From an uncultured Oscillospiraceae bacterium (lineage in GTDB: Bacteria; Bacillota; Clostridia; Oscillospirales; Oscillospiraceae), in NCBI GenBank assembly GCA_934573945.1, contig CAKTMQ010000004.1:1-41094 (forward strand): DNA of 41,094 nucleotides, given 5' to 3'. Position 1 is the first letter of the stretch, and every line of letters starts with the position of its first letter. The position numbers were made by a program, and so were the translations under genes. Positions 25,439-33,970 of this stretch are shown in pieces. The notes beneath the pieces were generated by a model. The model worked only from the letters and a program-made list of their open reading frames with translations, was not told the DNA's origin and did not search any database.

Positions 25439-26995
25439 ATGAAGAGACTGAGGAGTTTGGCGGCATTGCTGCTGGCGCTGGCACTGTTATGCCTGACGAT
25501 GGCCGGCTGCGGCAGCGGCGGCGAGACGACGGAGAACGACGCGTCCACGCTGGTATACGGCAGCGGCGACTACACCCGTATCAACCCCGCCATGGACGAA
25601 CACGGCGAGATCAACGTGCTGCTGTTCGACGGCCTGACAGATCACGATGGCAACGGACAGATCATTCCCCGTCTGGCGGAGAGTTGGGAGTATGACAGTG
25701 ACACGCTGACCTATATCTTCCATCTGGCGCAGGGTGTCCTCTGGCATGACGGACAGCCCTTTACCGCCGAGGACGTAAAGTTTACCTTTGAGGCCATCAT
25801 AGACGAGGACAACGGCTCGGAAAACGCCCCCAATTACGAGGACGTGACCGCCATCACGGTGGTGGACGATCACACGGTGACCTTCACCCTGTCCGCGGTG
25901 AACACCGCCTTTCTGGAGTACATGACCATGCCCATTCTGCCCCGCCATTTGCTGGAGGGGGAGGATATGCAGACCTCGGCCTTCTTCCGTGCGCCGGTGG
26001 GCACCGGCCCCTACCGGCTGGAGAGCTGGGATCCGGGACAGTCCATCACACTGGTGAAAAATGAGGACTACTTCGCGGGCGCACCCCGCATCGATACCAT
26101 TGTGTTCAAGATCGTCACCGACTCCAATGCCCGTGCCATGCAGCTGCAGACCGGCGAGCTGGATCTGGCGCAGGTGACACCCAAGGACGCGGCGGCCTTT
26201 GAAAACAAGGACGGCTTTACCGTCTACGACATGACTACCTCCGACTACCGGGGGATCCTCTACAACTTCCACAACGCCTACTGGCAGGAGAACGCCGACC
26301 TGATCCCGGCCATCAGCTGCGCCATCGACCGGCAGGCCATTCTGGACGCGGTGCTGCTGGGCAAGGGCGAGGTGGCCTACAGCCCTTTGCAGCGCAACAT
26401 CTACAACGATCCGACAGTGGAACGCTACGACTACGATCCCGCCCGGGCGGAGCAGCTGCTGCTGGATGCCGGCTGCGCCCGTGACAGCGAGGGCTTCTGG
26501 CAGCGGAACGGTCAGCGCATCGGCTTTACCATCAACGCCTCGGCGGACGATCAGGTGCGTATCGACATGGCACAGGCCGCTGCCCAGCAGCTGCGCGCCA
26601 TCGGTCTGGATGTGACCGCCGCCATCCCCGCCGAGGGCATCGACTGGGGCGGACAGGAGTGCTGCATCATCGGCTGGGGCTCTCCCTTTGACGCGGATGA
26701 CCACACCTACAAGGTGTTCGGCACAGACAAGGGCGCCAACTACTCCGGTTACTCCAATGCCCAGGTAGACGCGTACCTGACCCGGGCTCGCCAAACCGAC
26801 GCTCCGGCAGAGCGGGCGGCGGCCTACGCCGGCTTCCAGCAGGCGCTGGCGCAGTCCCCAGCTTACACGTTTTTCTGCTACATCGACGCCATCTATGTGA
26901 TGTCCTGCCCGCTGCAGGGCATTGACGCCGACACGGTGCTGGGGCACCACGGCGTGGGCATTTTCTGGAATATCTGCGACTGGGAGAAGGCGTGA
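25439..26995 (+). CDS. Family 5 solute-binding lipoprotein (peptide/nickel-type ABC importer)
   Basis: A 518-residue extracellular binding protein of SBP family 5. A lipoprotein signal (KRLRS, then a hydrophobic stretch) ends in MAGC with Cys24 as the lipidation site. A glycine/glutamate linker follows, then the family start (LVYGSGDYTRINPAMDEHGEI-like segment near 36-56) and LAESWEYDSDTLTYIFHLAQGVLWHDG typical of the fold. Ligands of the family include oligopeptides, nickel chelates and opines; none can be assigned. The ATG at 25439 follows GGAGG. A 12-bp hairpin surrounds its stop codon. Confidence 0.9.
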   Translation: MKRLRSLAALLLALALLCLTMAGCGSGGETTENDASTLVYGSGDYTRINPAMDEHGEINVLLFDGLTDHDGNGQIIPRLAESWEYDSDTLTYIFHLAQGVLWHDGQPFTAEDVKFTFEAIIDEDNGSENAPNYEDVTAITVVDDHTVTFTLSAVNTAFLEYMTMPILPRHLLEGEDMQTSAFFRAPVGTGPYRLESWDPGQSITLVKNEDYFAGAPRIDTIVFKIVTDSNARAMQLQTGELDLAQVTPKDAAAFENKDGFTVYDMTTSDYRGILYNFHNAYWQENADLIPAISCAIDRQAILDAVLLGKGEVAYSPLQRNIYNDPTVERYDYDPARAEQLLLDAGCARDSEGFWQRNGQRIGFTINASADDQVRIDMAQAAAQQLRAIGLDVTAAIPAEGIDWGGQECCIIGWGSPFDADDHTYKVFGTDKGANYSGYSNAQVDAYLTRARQTDAPAERAAAYAGFQQALAQSPAYTFFCYIDAIYVMSCPLQGIDADTVLGHHGVGIFWNICDWEKA

Positions 26996-27008
26996 GCGCC
27001 TTCTCCCA
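26981..27008 (+). other. 12-bp hairpin centred on the binding-protein stop codon
   Basis: 26981-26992 pairs perfectly with 26997-27008; the loop TGAG contains the TGA stop (26993-26995). No T-run follows. Such stems after binding-protein genes often protect the upstream mRNA from 3' decay. Confidence 0.8.
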
Positions 27009-27069
27009 CAGCGGTGTTATGCGGGTGTGTTCCGCCGCGCCGCAATACGTTGACAAGGACGGTACGGCC

Positions 27070-28083
27070 ATGGAAGAACTGCTGAAGATCGCGCATCTGA
27101 CGGTGCATATTCCCACCCCGGCGGGAACGGTGCAGGCGGTGCGGGATGTGAGCCTGACGCTGCACCGGGGCGAGGTGCTGGCGCTGGTGGGGGAGTCCGG
27201 CTGCGGCAAGAGTATGCTGTGCCGCGCCATCATAAAGCTGCTGCCGAAAAACGCGGTGATTACCGACGGCAGCATTACGGTGGAGGGGACGGACATCACC
27301 GCCTGCAGGGAGCGGGAGATGCAGCGACTGCGGGGACGGGTGTTCTCCATGCTTTTTCAGGATCCGCTGACGGCACTGGATCCCGCCATGACGGTGGGCA
27401 GGCAGATCGTCGGGGCGGTGCGCGCCCATGACCGCCGCCGCGCCGCTGAAGCGGTGCGGCAGCGGGTGCTGGAGCTGCTGACGCTGGTGGGCGTCACGCC
27501 GCCGGAGCAGCGGTATGACCAGTATCCCCACCAGCTTTCCGGCGGCCAGCGGCAGCGCTGTCTGCTGGCCATGGCGCTGGCGGGCGAGCCGCGGATCCTG
27601 CTGGCCGACGAGCCCACCACGGCGCTGGACGTGACGGTGCAGGCGCAGATCCTGGATCTGCTGCGCCGCGTGCAGGAGCAGCTCCACACCGCCACACTGC
27701 TGGTGTCCCATGATCTGGGCGTGGTGGCGCGGGCGGCAGACCGGGTGGCCATCATGTACGCCGGGCGGATCGTGGAGATCGGCACGGCGGAGGAGATCTA
27801 TTATGACCCGCGCCATCCCTATACCCGGGGGCTTCTGCAATCCCTGCCGGCGCTGGCACAGCGGCAGGGCGCGCTGCATACCATCCCGGGGATGCCGCCC
27901 AGCCTCATCGACCCACCGCCGGGAGACGCCTTTGCCTGCCGCAACCCGCAGGCGCTGGCTATCGACTATCAGCAGCAGCCGCCCATGTTCCGTGTCAGTG
28001 ACACCCACTATGCGGCCACCTGGCTGCTGGATCCCCGGGCGCAGAGACGGCTGTCCACGGAAGGAGAGAACGTACATGGATGA
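27070..28083 (+). CDS. ABC importer ATP-binding subunit, DppD/OppD type
   Basis: A 337-residue ATPase subunit. Walker A GESGCGKS is at 41-48, the Q-loop in FQDPLTALDP, signature LSGGQ at 156-160 and Walker B LLADEP at 177-182. The C-terminal extension typical of Opp/Dpp ATPases is present. It lacks most of the cysteines of the usual GCxFxxRC...C motif (only Cys in FACRNPQ remains). The ATG at 27070 is where family homology begins, but its AAGGA site is poorly spaced. A GTG at 26992 overlapping the previous stop is an alternative. It overlaps the next gene by eight bases. Confidence 0.88.
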   Translation: MEELLKIAHLTVHIPTPAGTVQAVRDVSLTLHRGEVLALVGESGCGKSMLCRAIIKLLPKNAVITDGSITVEGTDITACREREMQRLRGRVFSMLFQDPLTALDPAMTVGRQIVGAVRAHDRRRAAEAVRQRVLELLTLVGVTPPEQRYDQYPHQLSGGQRQRCLLAMALAGEPRILLADEPTTALDVTVQAQILDLLRRVQEQLHTATLLVSHDLGVVARAADRVAIMYAGRIVEIGTAEEIYYDPRHPYTRGLLQSLPALAQRQGALHTIPGMPPSLIDPPPGDAFACRNPQALAIDYQQQPPMFRVSDTHYAATWLLDPRAQRRLSTEGENVHG

Positions 28084-28975
28084 CATTCTGCTGGATGTGC
28101 GGCATCTGACCCATATTTTCCGGCTGCCGGGCAGGCAGCAGCTCCGGGCAGTGGACGATGTGTCCTTTCAGCTGCGGCGGGGCGAGATACTGGGACTGGT
28201 GGGGGAGTCCGGCTGCGGCAAGTCCACGGTGGCTCGCTGCATCATGAACCTGTACCGCCCCACGGCGGGGCAGATCCTCTATGACGGCATCGACACCTGC
28301 GACCGGCAGCAGTACCGTGCCCACCGCCGCCGTCTGGAGGCGGAGCGGCAGCTGATCTTTCAGGATTCCGCCTCCAGTCTGGATCCCCGGATGACGGCGG
28401 CGGACAGCATCGCCGAGCCGATGGCGATCCACCATATCCGACCGAAGCGGGGCAGCCTGCGGGCGGAAGCGGCCTTTCAGCTGTACTACGTAGGCATGGA
28501 GGAGAGGTGTCTGGACAAATACCCGCCGGAGCTGTCCGGCGGCCAGCGGCAGCGGGTGGCCATTGCCCGGGCGCTGGCCATGGAGCCGAAGCTGCTGGTG
28601 GCGGACGAGCCTGTGGCGGCGTTGGACGTGTCCATTCAGGCGCAGATCATCAACCTGTTCCGCCATCTGCGGCAGGAGCATGGCTTCTCCATCCTGTTCA
28701 TCGCCCACGATCTGGCGATGGTGGAGTATCTGTGCGACCGGGTAGCTGTGATGTACCGGGGCAGGCTGGTGGAAATAGGCGATACCGGGGCAGTGTTCTC
28801 TCAGCCGCGGCACGACTACACCCGGGCGCTGCTGTCGGCCATCCCCCTGCCGGATCCCCGGCGGGAGCGGCAGCGCCGTCCGCTGGATTTTGACAGCATG
28901 GACTTTTCCCGGGACGGCGTGCTGCAGGAGATAGCTCCGGGACATTTTGCACGGCTGCAGGAGGAAGAACGATGA
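28076..28975 (+). CDS. ABC importer ATP-binding subunit, DppF/OppF type
   Basis: A 299-residue ATPase that would pair with the preceding subunit. Walker A GESGCGKS is at 43-50, followed by [12 protein letters not shown], the signature [15 protein letters not shown] and Walker B LLVADEP. The Cys-rich C-terminal motif seen in many DppF proteins is missing. The ATG at 28076 follows an AAGGAGAG site inside the end of the previous gene; its stop overlaps the permease start by four bases. Confidence 0.9.
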   Translation: MDDILLDVRHLTHIFRLPGRQQLRAVDDVSFQLRRGEILGLVGESGCGKSTVARCIMNLYRPTAGQILYDGIDTCDRQQYRAHRRRLEAERQLIFQDSASSLDPRMTAADSIAEPMAIHHIRPKRGSLRAEAAFQLYYVGMEERCLDKYPPELSGGQRQRVAIARALAMEPKLLVADEPVAALDVSIQAQIINLFRHLRQEHGFSILFIAHDLAMVEYLCDRVAVMYRGRLVEIGDTGAVFSQPRHDYTRALLSAIPLPDPRRERQRRPLDFDSMDFSRDGVLQEIAPGHFARLQEEER

Positions 28976-29958
28976 AAACAGCGCTGTATATCCTGCGCAA
29001 GACACTGGTGTTCCTGCTGAGCGTATGGCTTTTGTCGCTGGCGGTGTTCTGTATTGCCCGGCTGGCGCCGGGGGAGCCGCTGATGGCCTACTACGGTGAC
29101 CGGCTGGAGAAAATGACGGTGGAGGAGAAGCAGCAGGCGCGGCAGCGTCTGGGTTTGGATGAGCCGCTGCCGCAGCAGTATCTGCGCTGGCTGGAAAACG
29201 CGCTGCATGGCGATTTCGGCCTCTCCTATAAGTACAAGCAGCCGGTGCTGGAGGTGATCGCCCAGCGGGCGGGAAACACGCTGCTGCTGGGCGGCCTCGG
29301 CTTTGTGCTGATCTTTGCCGGTGCGCTGGGGCTGGGGCTGCTGTGCGCCTGGTTTGAGGATCGCTGGCCGGACAGGCTGCTGTGCCGGCTGGGCACCCTT
29401 ACCAGCTGTATCCCGGAGTTCTGGCTGTCCATGGTGCTGATTCTGGTGTTCTGCGTGGCGCTGCATTGGCTGCCCAGCAGCGGCGCCTACTGCGCCGGCA
29501 AGGCCGGTGACGCGGGCGACCGGATCGTGCACCTGCTGCTGCCGCTGACGGTGGTGCTGGCGGGGCACCTGTGGTATTACGCCTACATGGTGCGCAACCG
29601 GCTGCTGGAGGAGGTGCGTGCGGACTACGTGCTGATGGGGCGCGCGGTGGGACTCAGCCGCGGCTGTCTGCTGCTGCGGCACTGTCTGCCCAACAGCCTG
29701 CCTGCCTATTTCAGCCTGATGGCCATCTCCGTGCCCCACATTCTGGGCGGTACGTATATCGTGGAGACGGTGTTCAGCTATCCGGGGCTGGGGGCGCTGT
29801 CCTTTGAGAGCGCCCGCTGTGCCGACTACAATATGCTGATGGTGCTGTGCGTGCTGACCGGCGCTGTGGTGATCCTGTGCAGCATGATCGCCCAGGCCGT
29901 CAACCGGCACCTGGATCCCCGTATGGGGGCGGTGCAGGGGGAGGTGACGGCACGGTGA
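28972..29958 (+). CDS. ABC importer permease, DppB/OppB type
   Basis: A 328-residue permease with six predicted membrane segments. The N-terminal segment is followed by an extracytoplasmic loop with the conserved QARQRLGLDEPLPQQY pattern. The coupling (EAA) loop is seen near RADYVLMGRAVGLSRG. ATG overlaps the upstream stop (ATGA). The next permease starts on the last bases of this gene. Gene order SBP-D-F-B-C differs from the common A-B-C-D-F. Confidence 0.9.
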   Translation: MKTALYILRKTLVFLLSVWLLSLAVFCIARLAPGEPLMAYYGDRLEKMTVEEKQQARQRLGLDEPLPQQYLRWLENALHGDFGLSYKYKQPVLEVIAQRAGNTLLLGGLGFVLIFAGALGLGLLCAWFEDRWPDRLLCRLGTLTSCIPEFWLSMVLILVFCVALHWLPSSGAYCAGKAGDAGDRIVHLLLPLTVVLAGHLWYYAYMVRNRLLEEVRADYVLMGRAVGLSRGCLLLRHCLPNSLPAYFSLMAISVPHILGGTYIVETVFSYPGLGALSFESARCADYNMLMVLCVLTGAVVILCSMIAQAVNRHLDPRMGAVQGEVTAR

Positions 29959-30836
29959 CGGAGCGTGAGCTGTTTTCCGTGGTGGGGATGCTGCCCCAAC
30001 CGGCGCCGTCGGCGGCAGTCCGCCGCCGGGACGTGCCCGTGGTGCCGCTGGTGCTGTTGGGACTGGTGCTGCTGGGCTGCCTGTGCGCGCCGCTGCTGAC
30101 CGGGCGGGATCCGGCCTATATGGATCTGGCCAACTGCGCCGCGGCGCCCGGACGGCAGTTCTGGTTCGGTACGGACACCATGGGGCGGGACATCTTCGCC
30201 TGTATCTGGTACGGCGGCCGCGTGTCGCTGGCGGTGGGCTTTCTGGCCGCCGCCATCTCCACGGCCATCGCCGTGGTGTACGGCGCCGTCAGCGGTATGG
30301 CCGCGCCGTGGCTGGACACGGCCATGATGCGCCTGACGGAGCTGTTCATCAGCGTGCCGTCGCTGCTGCTGACGGTGTTCCTGCAGGCGTTTCTGGGGCG
30401 TATCCACGTGCTGTCACTGGCGCTGGTGATCGGCGTCACCGGCTGGTGCGCCATGGCCAAGGTGGTGCGCACCGAGGTGCGCCAGCTGCGGCAGAGCGGC
30501 TATGTGATCGCCTGCCGCTGTATGGGCGGCAGCTTCTGGCGGATCCTGTGGCGTCATCTGGCGCCGAACTTCGCCTCCTCCATCCTCTTTATGGTGGTCA
30601 TGAGTGTCCGCTCCGCCATCGTGGCGGAGTCCACTCTCAGCTTCATGGGTATGGGTTTGCCGCTGGAGACCATCTCCTGGGGCAGTATGCTGGCGCTTTC
30701 GGAGCAGGGGCTGATGCGGGGCGCCTGGTGGATCATTCTGATCCCCGGTGCTTTCCTGGTGCTGGTGCTGGTGTGTATCACCGCCATCGGCGGCTGGCTG
30801 CGCCGGCGTTTTGACCGCCGCCAGAGCAATCTGTGA
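29955..30836 (+). CDS. ABC importer permease, DppC/OppC type
   Basis: A 293-residue permease with a cytoplasmic N-terminus of about 30 residues, then six membrane segments. FGTDTMGRDIFACIWYGGRVSL is the family hallmark. AESTLSFMGMGLP and SWGSML are near the end, as in DppC. The GTG start at 29955 overlaps the upstream stop by four bases (GTGA) and has GGGAGG ten bases upstream; longer frames would overlap the previous gene deeply. Last gene of the importer operon. Confidence 0.9.
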   Translation: MTERELFSVVGMLPQPAPSAAVRRRDVPVVPLVLLGLVLLGCLCAPLLTGRDPAYMDLANCAAAPGRQFWFGTDTMGRDIFACIWYGGRVSLAVGFLAAAISTAIAVVYGAVSGMAAPWLDTAMMRLTELFISVPSLLLTVFLQAFLGRIHVLSLALVIGVTGWCAMAKVVRTEVRQLRQSGYVIACRCMGGSFWRILWRHLAPNFASSILFMVVMSVRSAIVAESTLSFMGMGLPLETISWGSMLALSEQGLMRGAWWIILIPGAFLVLVLVCITAIGGWLRRRFDRRQSNL

Positions 30837-30853
30837 GGAAGCATATAAGACTG

Positions 30854-30885
30854 AAGCGCCGGGTTCTTGCAAGAACCCGGCGCTT
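30854..30885. repeat. Perfect 32-bp palindrome after the importer operon
   Basis: 30854-30869 is the exact reverse complement of 30870-30885. It could form the stem of a terminator, but no T-run follows. The -35 element of the next promoter (TTGCAA, 30867-30872) lies at its centre, so it may also be an operator. Confidence 0.85.
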
Positions 30886-30895
30886 GGTCTATAAT
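30867..30895 (+). promoter_or_regulatory. Sigma-A promoter of the alpha-glucosidase gene
   Basis: TTGCAA (30867-30872), 17 bases, TATAAT (30890-30895). The leader would be about 19 bases, ending in the AAAGGGGG ribosome binding site. The -35 is buried in the 32-bp palindrome. Confidence 0.8.
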
Positions 30896-30920
30896 GGGAC
30901 AAAAGAAAGGGGGCAGACTC

Positions 30921-32570
30921 ATGCAGCACAGCAGATGGTATAAGGATATGGTATTCTATCAGATCTGGCCGCGGAGCTTCAAGGACGGCAACGGCGACGG
31001 CATGGGCGACCTGCAGGGCGTCTATGAAAAGCTGGATTACATCCAGTCACTGGGTGCGGACGGGATCTGGTTCTCACCGCTGTATCCCTCACCCGGCGCC
31101 GACTGCGGCTACGACATCTCCGACTACCGGGACATCGCCCCGGAATTCGGCGGAATGACCTGGTTCCGGCGGGTACTGGACGGCGCCCATCAGCGGGGCA
31201 TGAAGGTGGTGATGGATCTGGTGGTGAACCACACCAGCGACGAGCACGAGTGGTTCCAGAAATCCCGCCGCCGCATCGAGCCGTATACCGACTACTACAT
31301 CTGGCGCAAGGCCGCCCCGGGCGGCGGTCTGCCCAACAACTGGGACAGTATGTTCGAGGGAAAGGCGTGGCAGTGGGACGAGGTGCGGCAGGAGTACTAC
31401 CTGCACCTGTTCGCCGTAAAGCAGCCGGATCTGAACATGGATAACCCGCTGGTGCGGCAGGAGGTTAAGGAGATCCTCCACTTCTGGCTGGAGCAGGGGG
31501 TGGACGGCTTCCGGGAGGACGTCATCACCTTCATCTCCAAGAAGGACGGCCTGCCGGATGATCGGCTGATGCCCGCCGCCCGGGGGATCCGCCACTATAA
31601 CCACGGCCCCCGTGTCCACCAGTATCTGGCGGAATTCAAGCGGGACGTGCTGGATCACTACGACTGCTTTACGCTGGCGGAGGCGCCCATGGTCACGCCC
31701 CGGCAGGCGCTGCGCTATATCGACGAGGACAGCGGCCAGATGGATATGATGATCCAGTTTCAGAGTATGTGCGCCGACTGCCTCTATACGGACTATGCCC
31801 ACACCGCTTTCTCCCTGCGGCGGCTGAAGCGGGTCTGGGATCTGTGGCAGCGGAAGCTGCGGGGCAGGGCGTGGAATATGCTGTATCTGGAAAACCACGA
31901 CCATCCCCGCGTCATCTCCCGCTACGGCAGCGAACGCTACCGCACCGAGAGCGGCAAGGCACTGGCGGCGGCCTATCTCTTCCAGCAGGGCACGCCCTTT
32001 ATCTATCAGGGGCAGGAGATCGGCATGGTCAACTGGCGGCCGAAGCACACCGATATGTACGAGGACGTGCAGAGCCGGAACTTCATGCCGGGACTGCCGG
32101 AAAAGCTGCGGCTGAAGTGGCTGTGGACGGGAAGCCGGGACAGTGCCCGGACGCCCATGCAGTGGGACGATTCGCCCCACGCGGGCTTCACCGCCGGCGA
32201 GCCATGGTTCTACGTCAACGACAACTATACCGCCATCAACGTGGCGGCGCAGGAGCGGGATCACGACTCCCTGCTGCACTTCTACCGGCAGGCCATCGCC
32301 CTGCGCAAGCGCCTGAGCGTGGTGCGGGATGGCACCTATCACGACTGCTGCCCACTGGCGGGAAGCCTCTATCTGTACACCCGTGAGACGGCGTCCCAGC
32401 GGCTGCTGGTGGTCTGCTCCTTTACAGAGCGTCCCCTGACTGTGACGCCGCCCAAAGGCTACAAGCTGGCAGAGGGGGAGCTGGTGCTGGCGAACTACCC
32501 GGTAGCGGAGCCGGGAAAGCCCTTCCGTACCCGCCCCTACGAGACACGCGTGTATCTCTTTGGAGTTTAG
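30921..32570 (+). CDS. GH13 alpha-glucosidase (oligo-1,6-glucosidase-like)
   Basis: A 549-residue cytoplasmic glycoside hydrolase of family 13, without signal peptide. It has the (beta/alpha)8 start WYKDMVFYQIWPRSFKD, region I DLVVNHTSDEH, the nucleophile Asp200 in GFREDVITF, the acid/base Glu254 in TLAEAP and the third acid Asp327 in ENHDHPR. This pattern and length fit oligo-1,6-glucosidases and related alpha-glucosidases that split short alpha-glucosides after uptake. Trehalose-6-phosphate hydrolase is less likely given the lack of a PTS neighbour. The ATG at 30921 has an AAAGGGGG site; the frame upstream runs through the promoter. Monocistronic or with the next regulator gene. Confidence 0.9.
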   Translation: MQHSRWYKDMVFYQIWPRSFKDGNGDGMGDLQGVYEKLDYIQSLGADGIWFSPLYPSPGADCGYDISDYRDIAPEFGGMTWFRRVLDGAHQRGMKVVMDLVVNHTSDEHEWFQKSRRRIEPYTDYYIWRKAAPGGGLPNNWDSMFEGKAWQWDEVRQEYYLHLFAVKQPDLNMDNPLVRQEVKEILHFWLEQGVDGFREDVITFISKKDGLPDDRLMPAARGIRHYNHGPRVHQYLAEFKRDVLDHYDCFTLAEAPMVTPRQALRYIDEDSGQMDMMIQFQSMCADCLYTDYAHTAFSLRRLKRVWDLWQRKLRGRAWNMLYLENHDHPRVISRYGSERYRTESGKALAAAYLFQQGTPFIYQGQEIGMVNWRPKHTDMYEDVQSRNFMPGLPEKLRLKWLWTGSRDSARTPMQWDDSPHAGFTAGEPWFYVNDNYTAINVAAQERDHDSLLHFYRQAIALRKRLSVVRDGTYHDCCPLAGSLYLYTRETASQRLLVVCSFTERPLTVTPPKGYKLAEGELVLANYPVAEPGKPFRTRPYETRVYLFGV

Positions 32571-32614
32571 AACAGCGGAAAAGCCCGCCGCGGCGTAACT
32601 CAACGATGCGTCGG

Positions 32615-32643
32615 TTGCGCCGGGGCAGCGGGTTTGCTACCAT
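32615..32643 (+). promoter_or_regulatory. Possible weak promoter of the XRE regulator gene
   Basis: TTGCGC (32615-32620), 17 bases, TACCAT (32638-32643), with a leader near 12 bases. Only about 7 of 12 positions match, and read-through from the glucosidase gene is equally possible. Confidence 0.35.
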
Positions 32644-32661
32644 GAGGGCGGAGGTGATCTC

Positions 32662-33615
32662 ATGGATCGAGAAATGCTGGGCAGATTCATTGCCCAGAGA
32701 CGCAGAGAACTGAACCTGACCCAGCGGGAGCTGGCGGAAGCGCTCCATGTGACGGACAAGGCTGTCAGCAAATGGGAGCGGGGGATGGGATGTCCGGATA
32801 TTTCCCTGCTGGAGCCGTTGGCGGCGGCGTTGGAGCTGAGCGTGGATCAGCTGCTGACCTATCAGACCGCCCCGGCGGAACCGGAACCGGCGGAGGAGCC
32901 TGTGACATCCCAGGCGGTGCAGGCGGTGCTTGACCTGACGCTGGCGGAGCGCCGCGCCCGCCGTATGCGCCGCTGGATCATCGGCCTGGCTGTGCCCTTG
33001 GCGCTGATCGTGCTGGCGGTGCTGTATACCCTCCTGCAGGACGGGCAGAGGGATGGCAGACTGTTCATCAACGAAAGCAGTACGTCCCCTGACGGAAACA
33101 TCACCGTGGTGACGTATACCAGCGATTTTGGCGAGCAGACAGTCATGGTAAAGGAGCCGTATATACTGCTGTGCGACCGCAGAGATGGCGAGTCCGTCAG
33201 CAGCACCATGAGGTCGTGTTACCCCGATACGAAGATCACCGGCCTGTACTGGTCACCGGAAAGCGCCTACCTGGCCATCGGCCGGAAATATACAGGGTCG
33301 GAACCCCATCTTGACTGCACCATCTGGCATTTTTATCAGGATGGGAGTGGCCAGTGGCACGGCGGGAGTGTTCATGGCACGCTGCGCATCCATCTGGAGC
33401 ACCTGTGGTATGAGGGCGATGAGGTGCTGAAGGACGCTTTCCCCAATGTGGAGACGGCGCAACCCTCCGGCTATCCCATTTTTGACGTGTCCTTCGATAG
33501 CTGGGACGGCACGGTGCTGCAGGTAAAATGTACCTACACCGGCACCGACAACGCCGTCCACGAGGTGACTGTCCGCTACGACGTGGCCGCACAGCAGGTG
33601 CTTTCGGCAGCGTGA
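32662..33615 (+). CDS. Membrane-anchored XRE-family regulator
   Basis: A 317-residue protein. Residues 5-62 are a classic XRE helix-turn-helix (LTQRELAEALHVTDKAVSKWERG). A Pro/Glu linker (70-82) leads to a single membrane segment (about 105-125). The last 190 residues are outside the cell and predicted mostly beta-stranded, with no domain I recognise. The layout suggests a one-component sensor whose outer domain signals to an inner DNA-binding domain. GGAGGTGA precedes the ATG. It ends just before the hairpin element. Target genes are unknown; the glucosidase gene upstream is one candidate. Confidence 0.8.
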   Translation: MDREMLGRFIAQRRRELNLTQRELAEALHVTDKAVSKWERGMGCPDISLLEPLAAALELSVDQLLTYQTAPAEPEPAEEPVTSQAVQAVLDLTLAERRARRMRRWIIGLAVPLALIVLAVLYTLLQDGQRDGRLFINESSTSPDGNITVVTYTSDFGEQTVMVKEPYILLCDRRDGESVSSTMRSCYPDTKITGLYWSPESAYLAIGRKYTGSEPHLDCTIWHFYQDGSGQWHGGSVHGTLRIHLEHLWYEGDEVLKDAFPNVETAQPSGYPIFDVSFDSWDGTVLQVKCTYTGTDNAVHEVTVRYDVAAQQVLSAA

Positions 33616-33673
33616 GCTGCGCACGCCGTGATCAGAAGGACGGGAATGCTCCCGCACACCCCTGCCAAACAGA

Positions 33674-33928
33674 AAGAAGGACTTCCTTTCGGAAGTCCTT
33701 CTTAGTCTGTCGAAATGCTGGGCAGCATTTGCCGCCCGCCATGACGGTGAATCATTTGAATCGTTTTTTGCCGCGGCGTGTACGTGGCAAAAACGCTTTG
33801 CGCGGAGAGCGCATTCGTTTGTCACTTTGTGGACAAACGAATGCGGGTCGGAGCGAATCCGATTTTTGTCAAAAGGGCATAGCCCTTTTGACAAGCTGAG
33901 AACGGACTTCCGAAAGGAAGTCCGTTCT
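33674..33928. repeat. Palindrome-rich intergenic element bounded by inverted hairpins
   Basis: A 255-bp gene-free stretch (the whole gap is 33616-33970) with six stem-loops. Stems are 33674-33703 (13 bp), 33713-33730 (8 bp), 33762-33795 (10 bp with a bulge), 33810-33845 (14 bp), 33866-33894 (13 bp, ATA loop) and 33899-33928 (13 bp). The outer hairpins share a 20-bp core in opposite orientation (33679-33698 and 33904-33923), so the element has terminal inverted repeats. No T-runs follow the stems. Best explained as a MITE-like or REP-like repeat, or a structured RNA. Confidence 0.7.
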
Positions 33929-33970
33929 TTGCTTATAAGGGGTGAGAAAACTCACAATGGAAAACGTTGG

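Noticed and set aside
33674..33928. CRISPR array
   Set aside because: The repeats are paired arms of hairpins with different sequences and no regular repeat-spacer units, and no cas genes are near.
33866..33928. Terminator of cstA
   Set aside because: Stems are strong, but no U-run follows on either strand, so termination here cannot be claimed.
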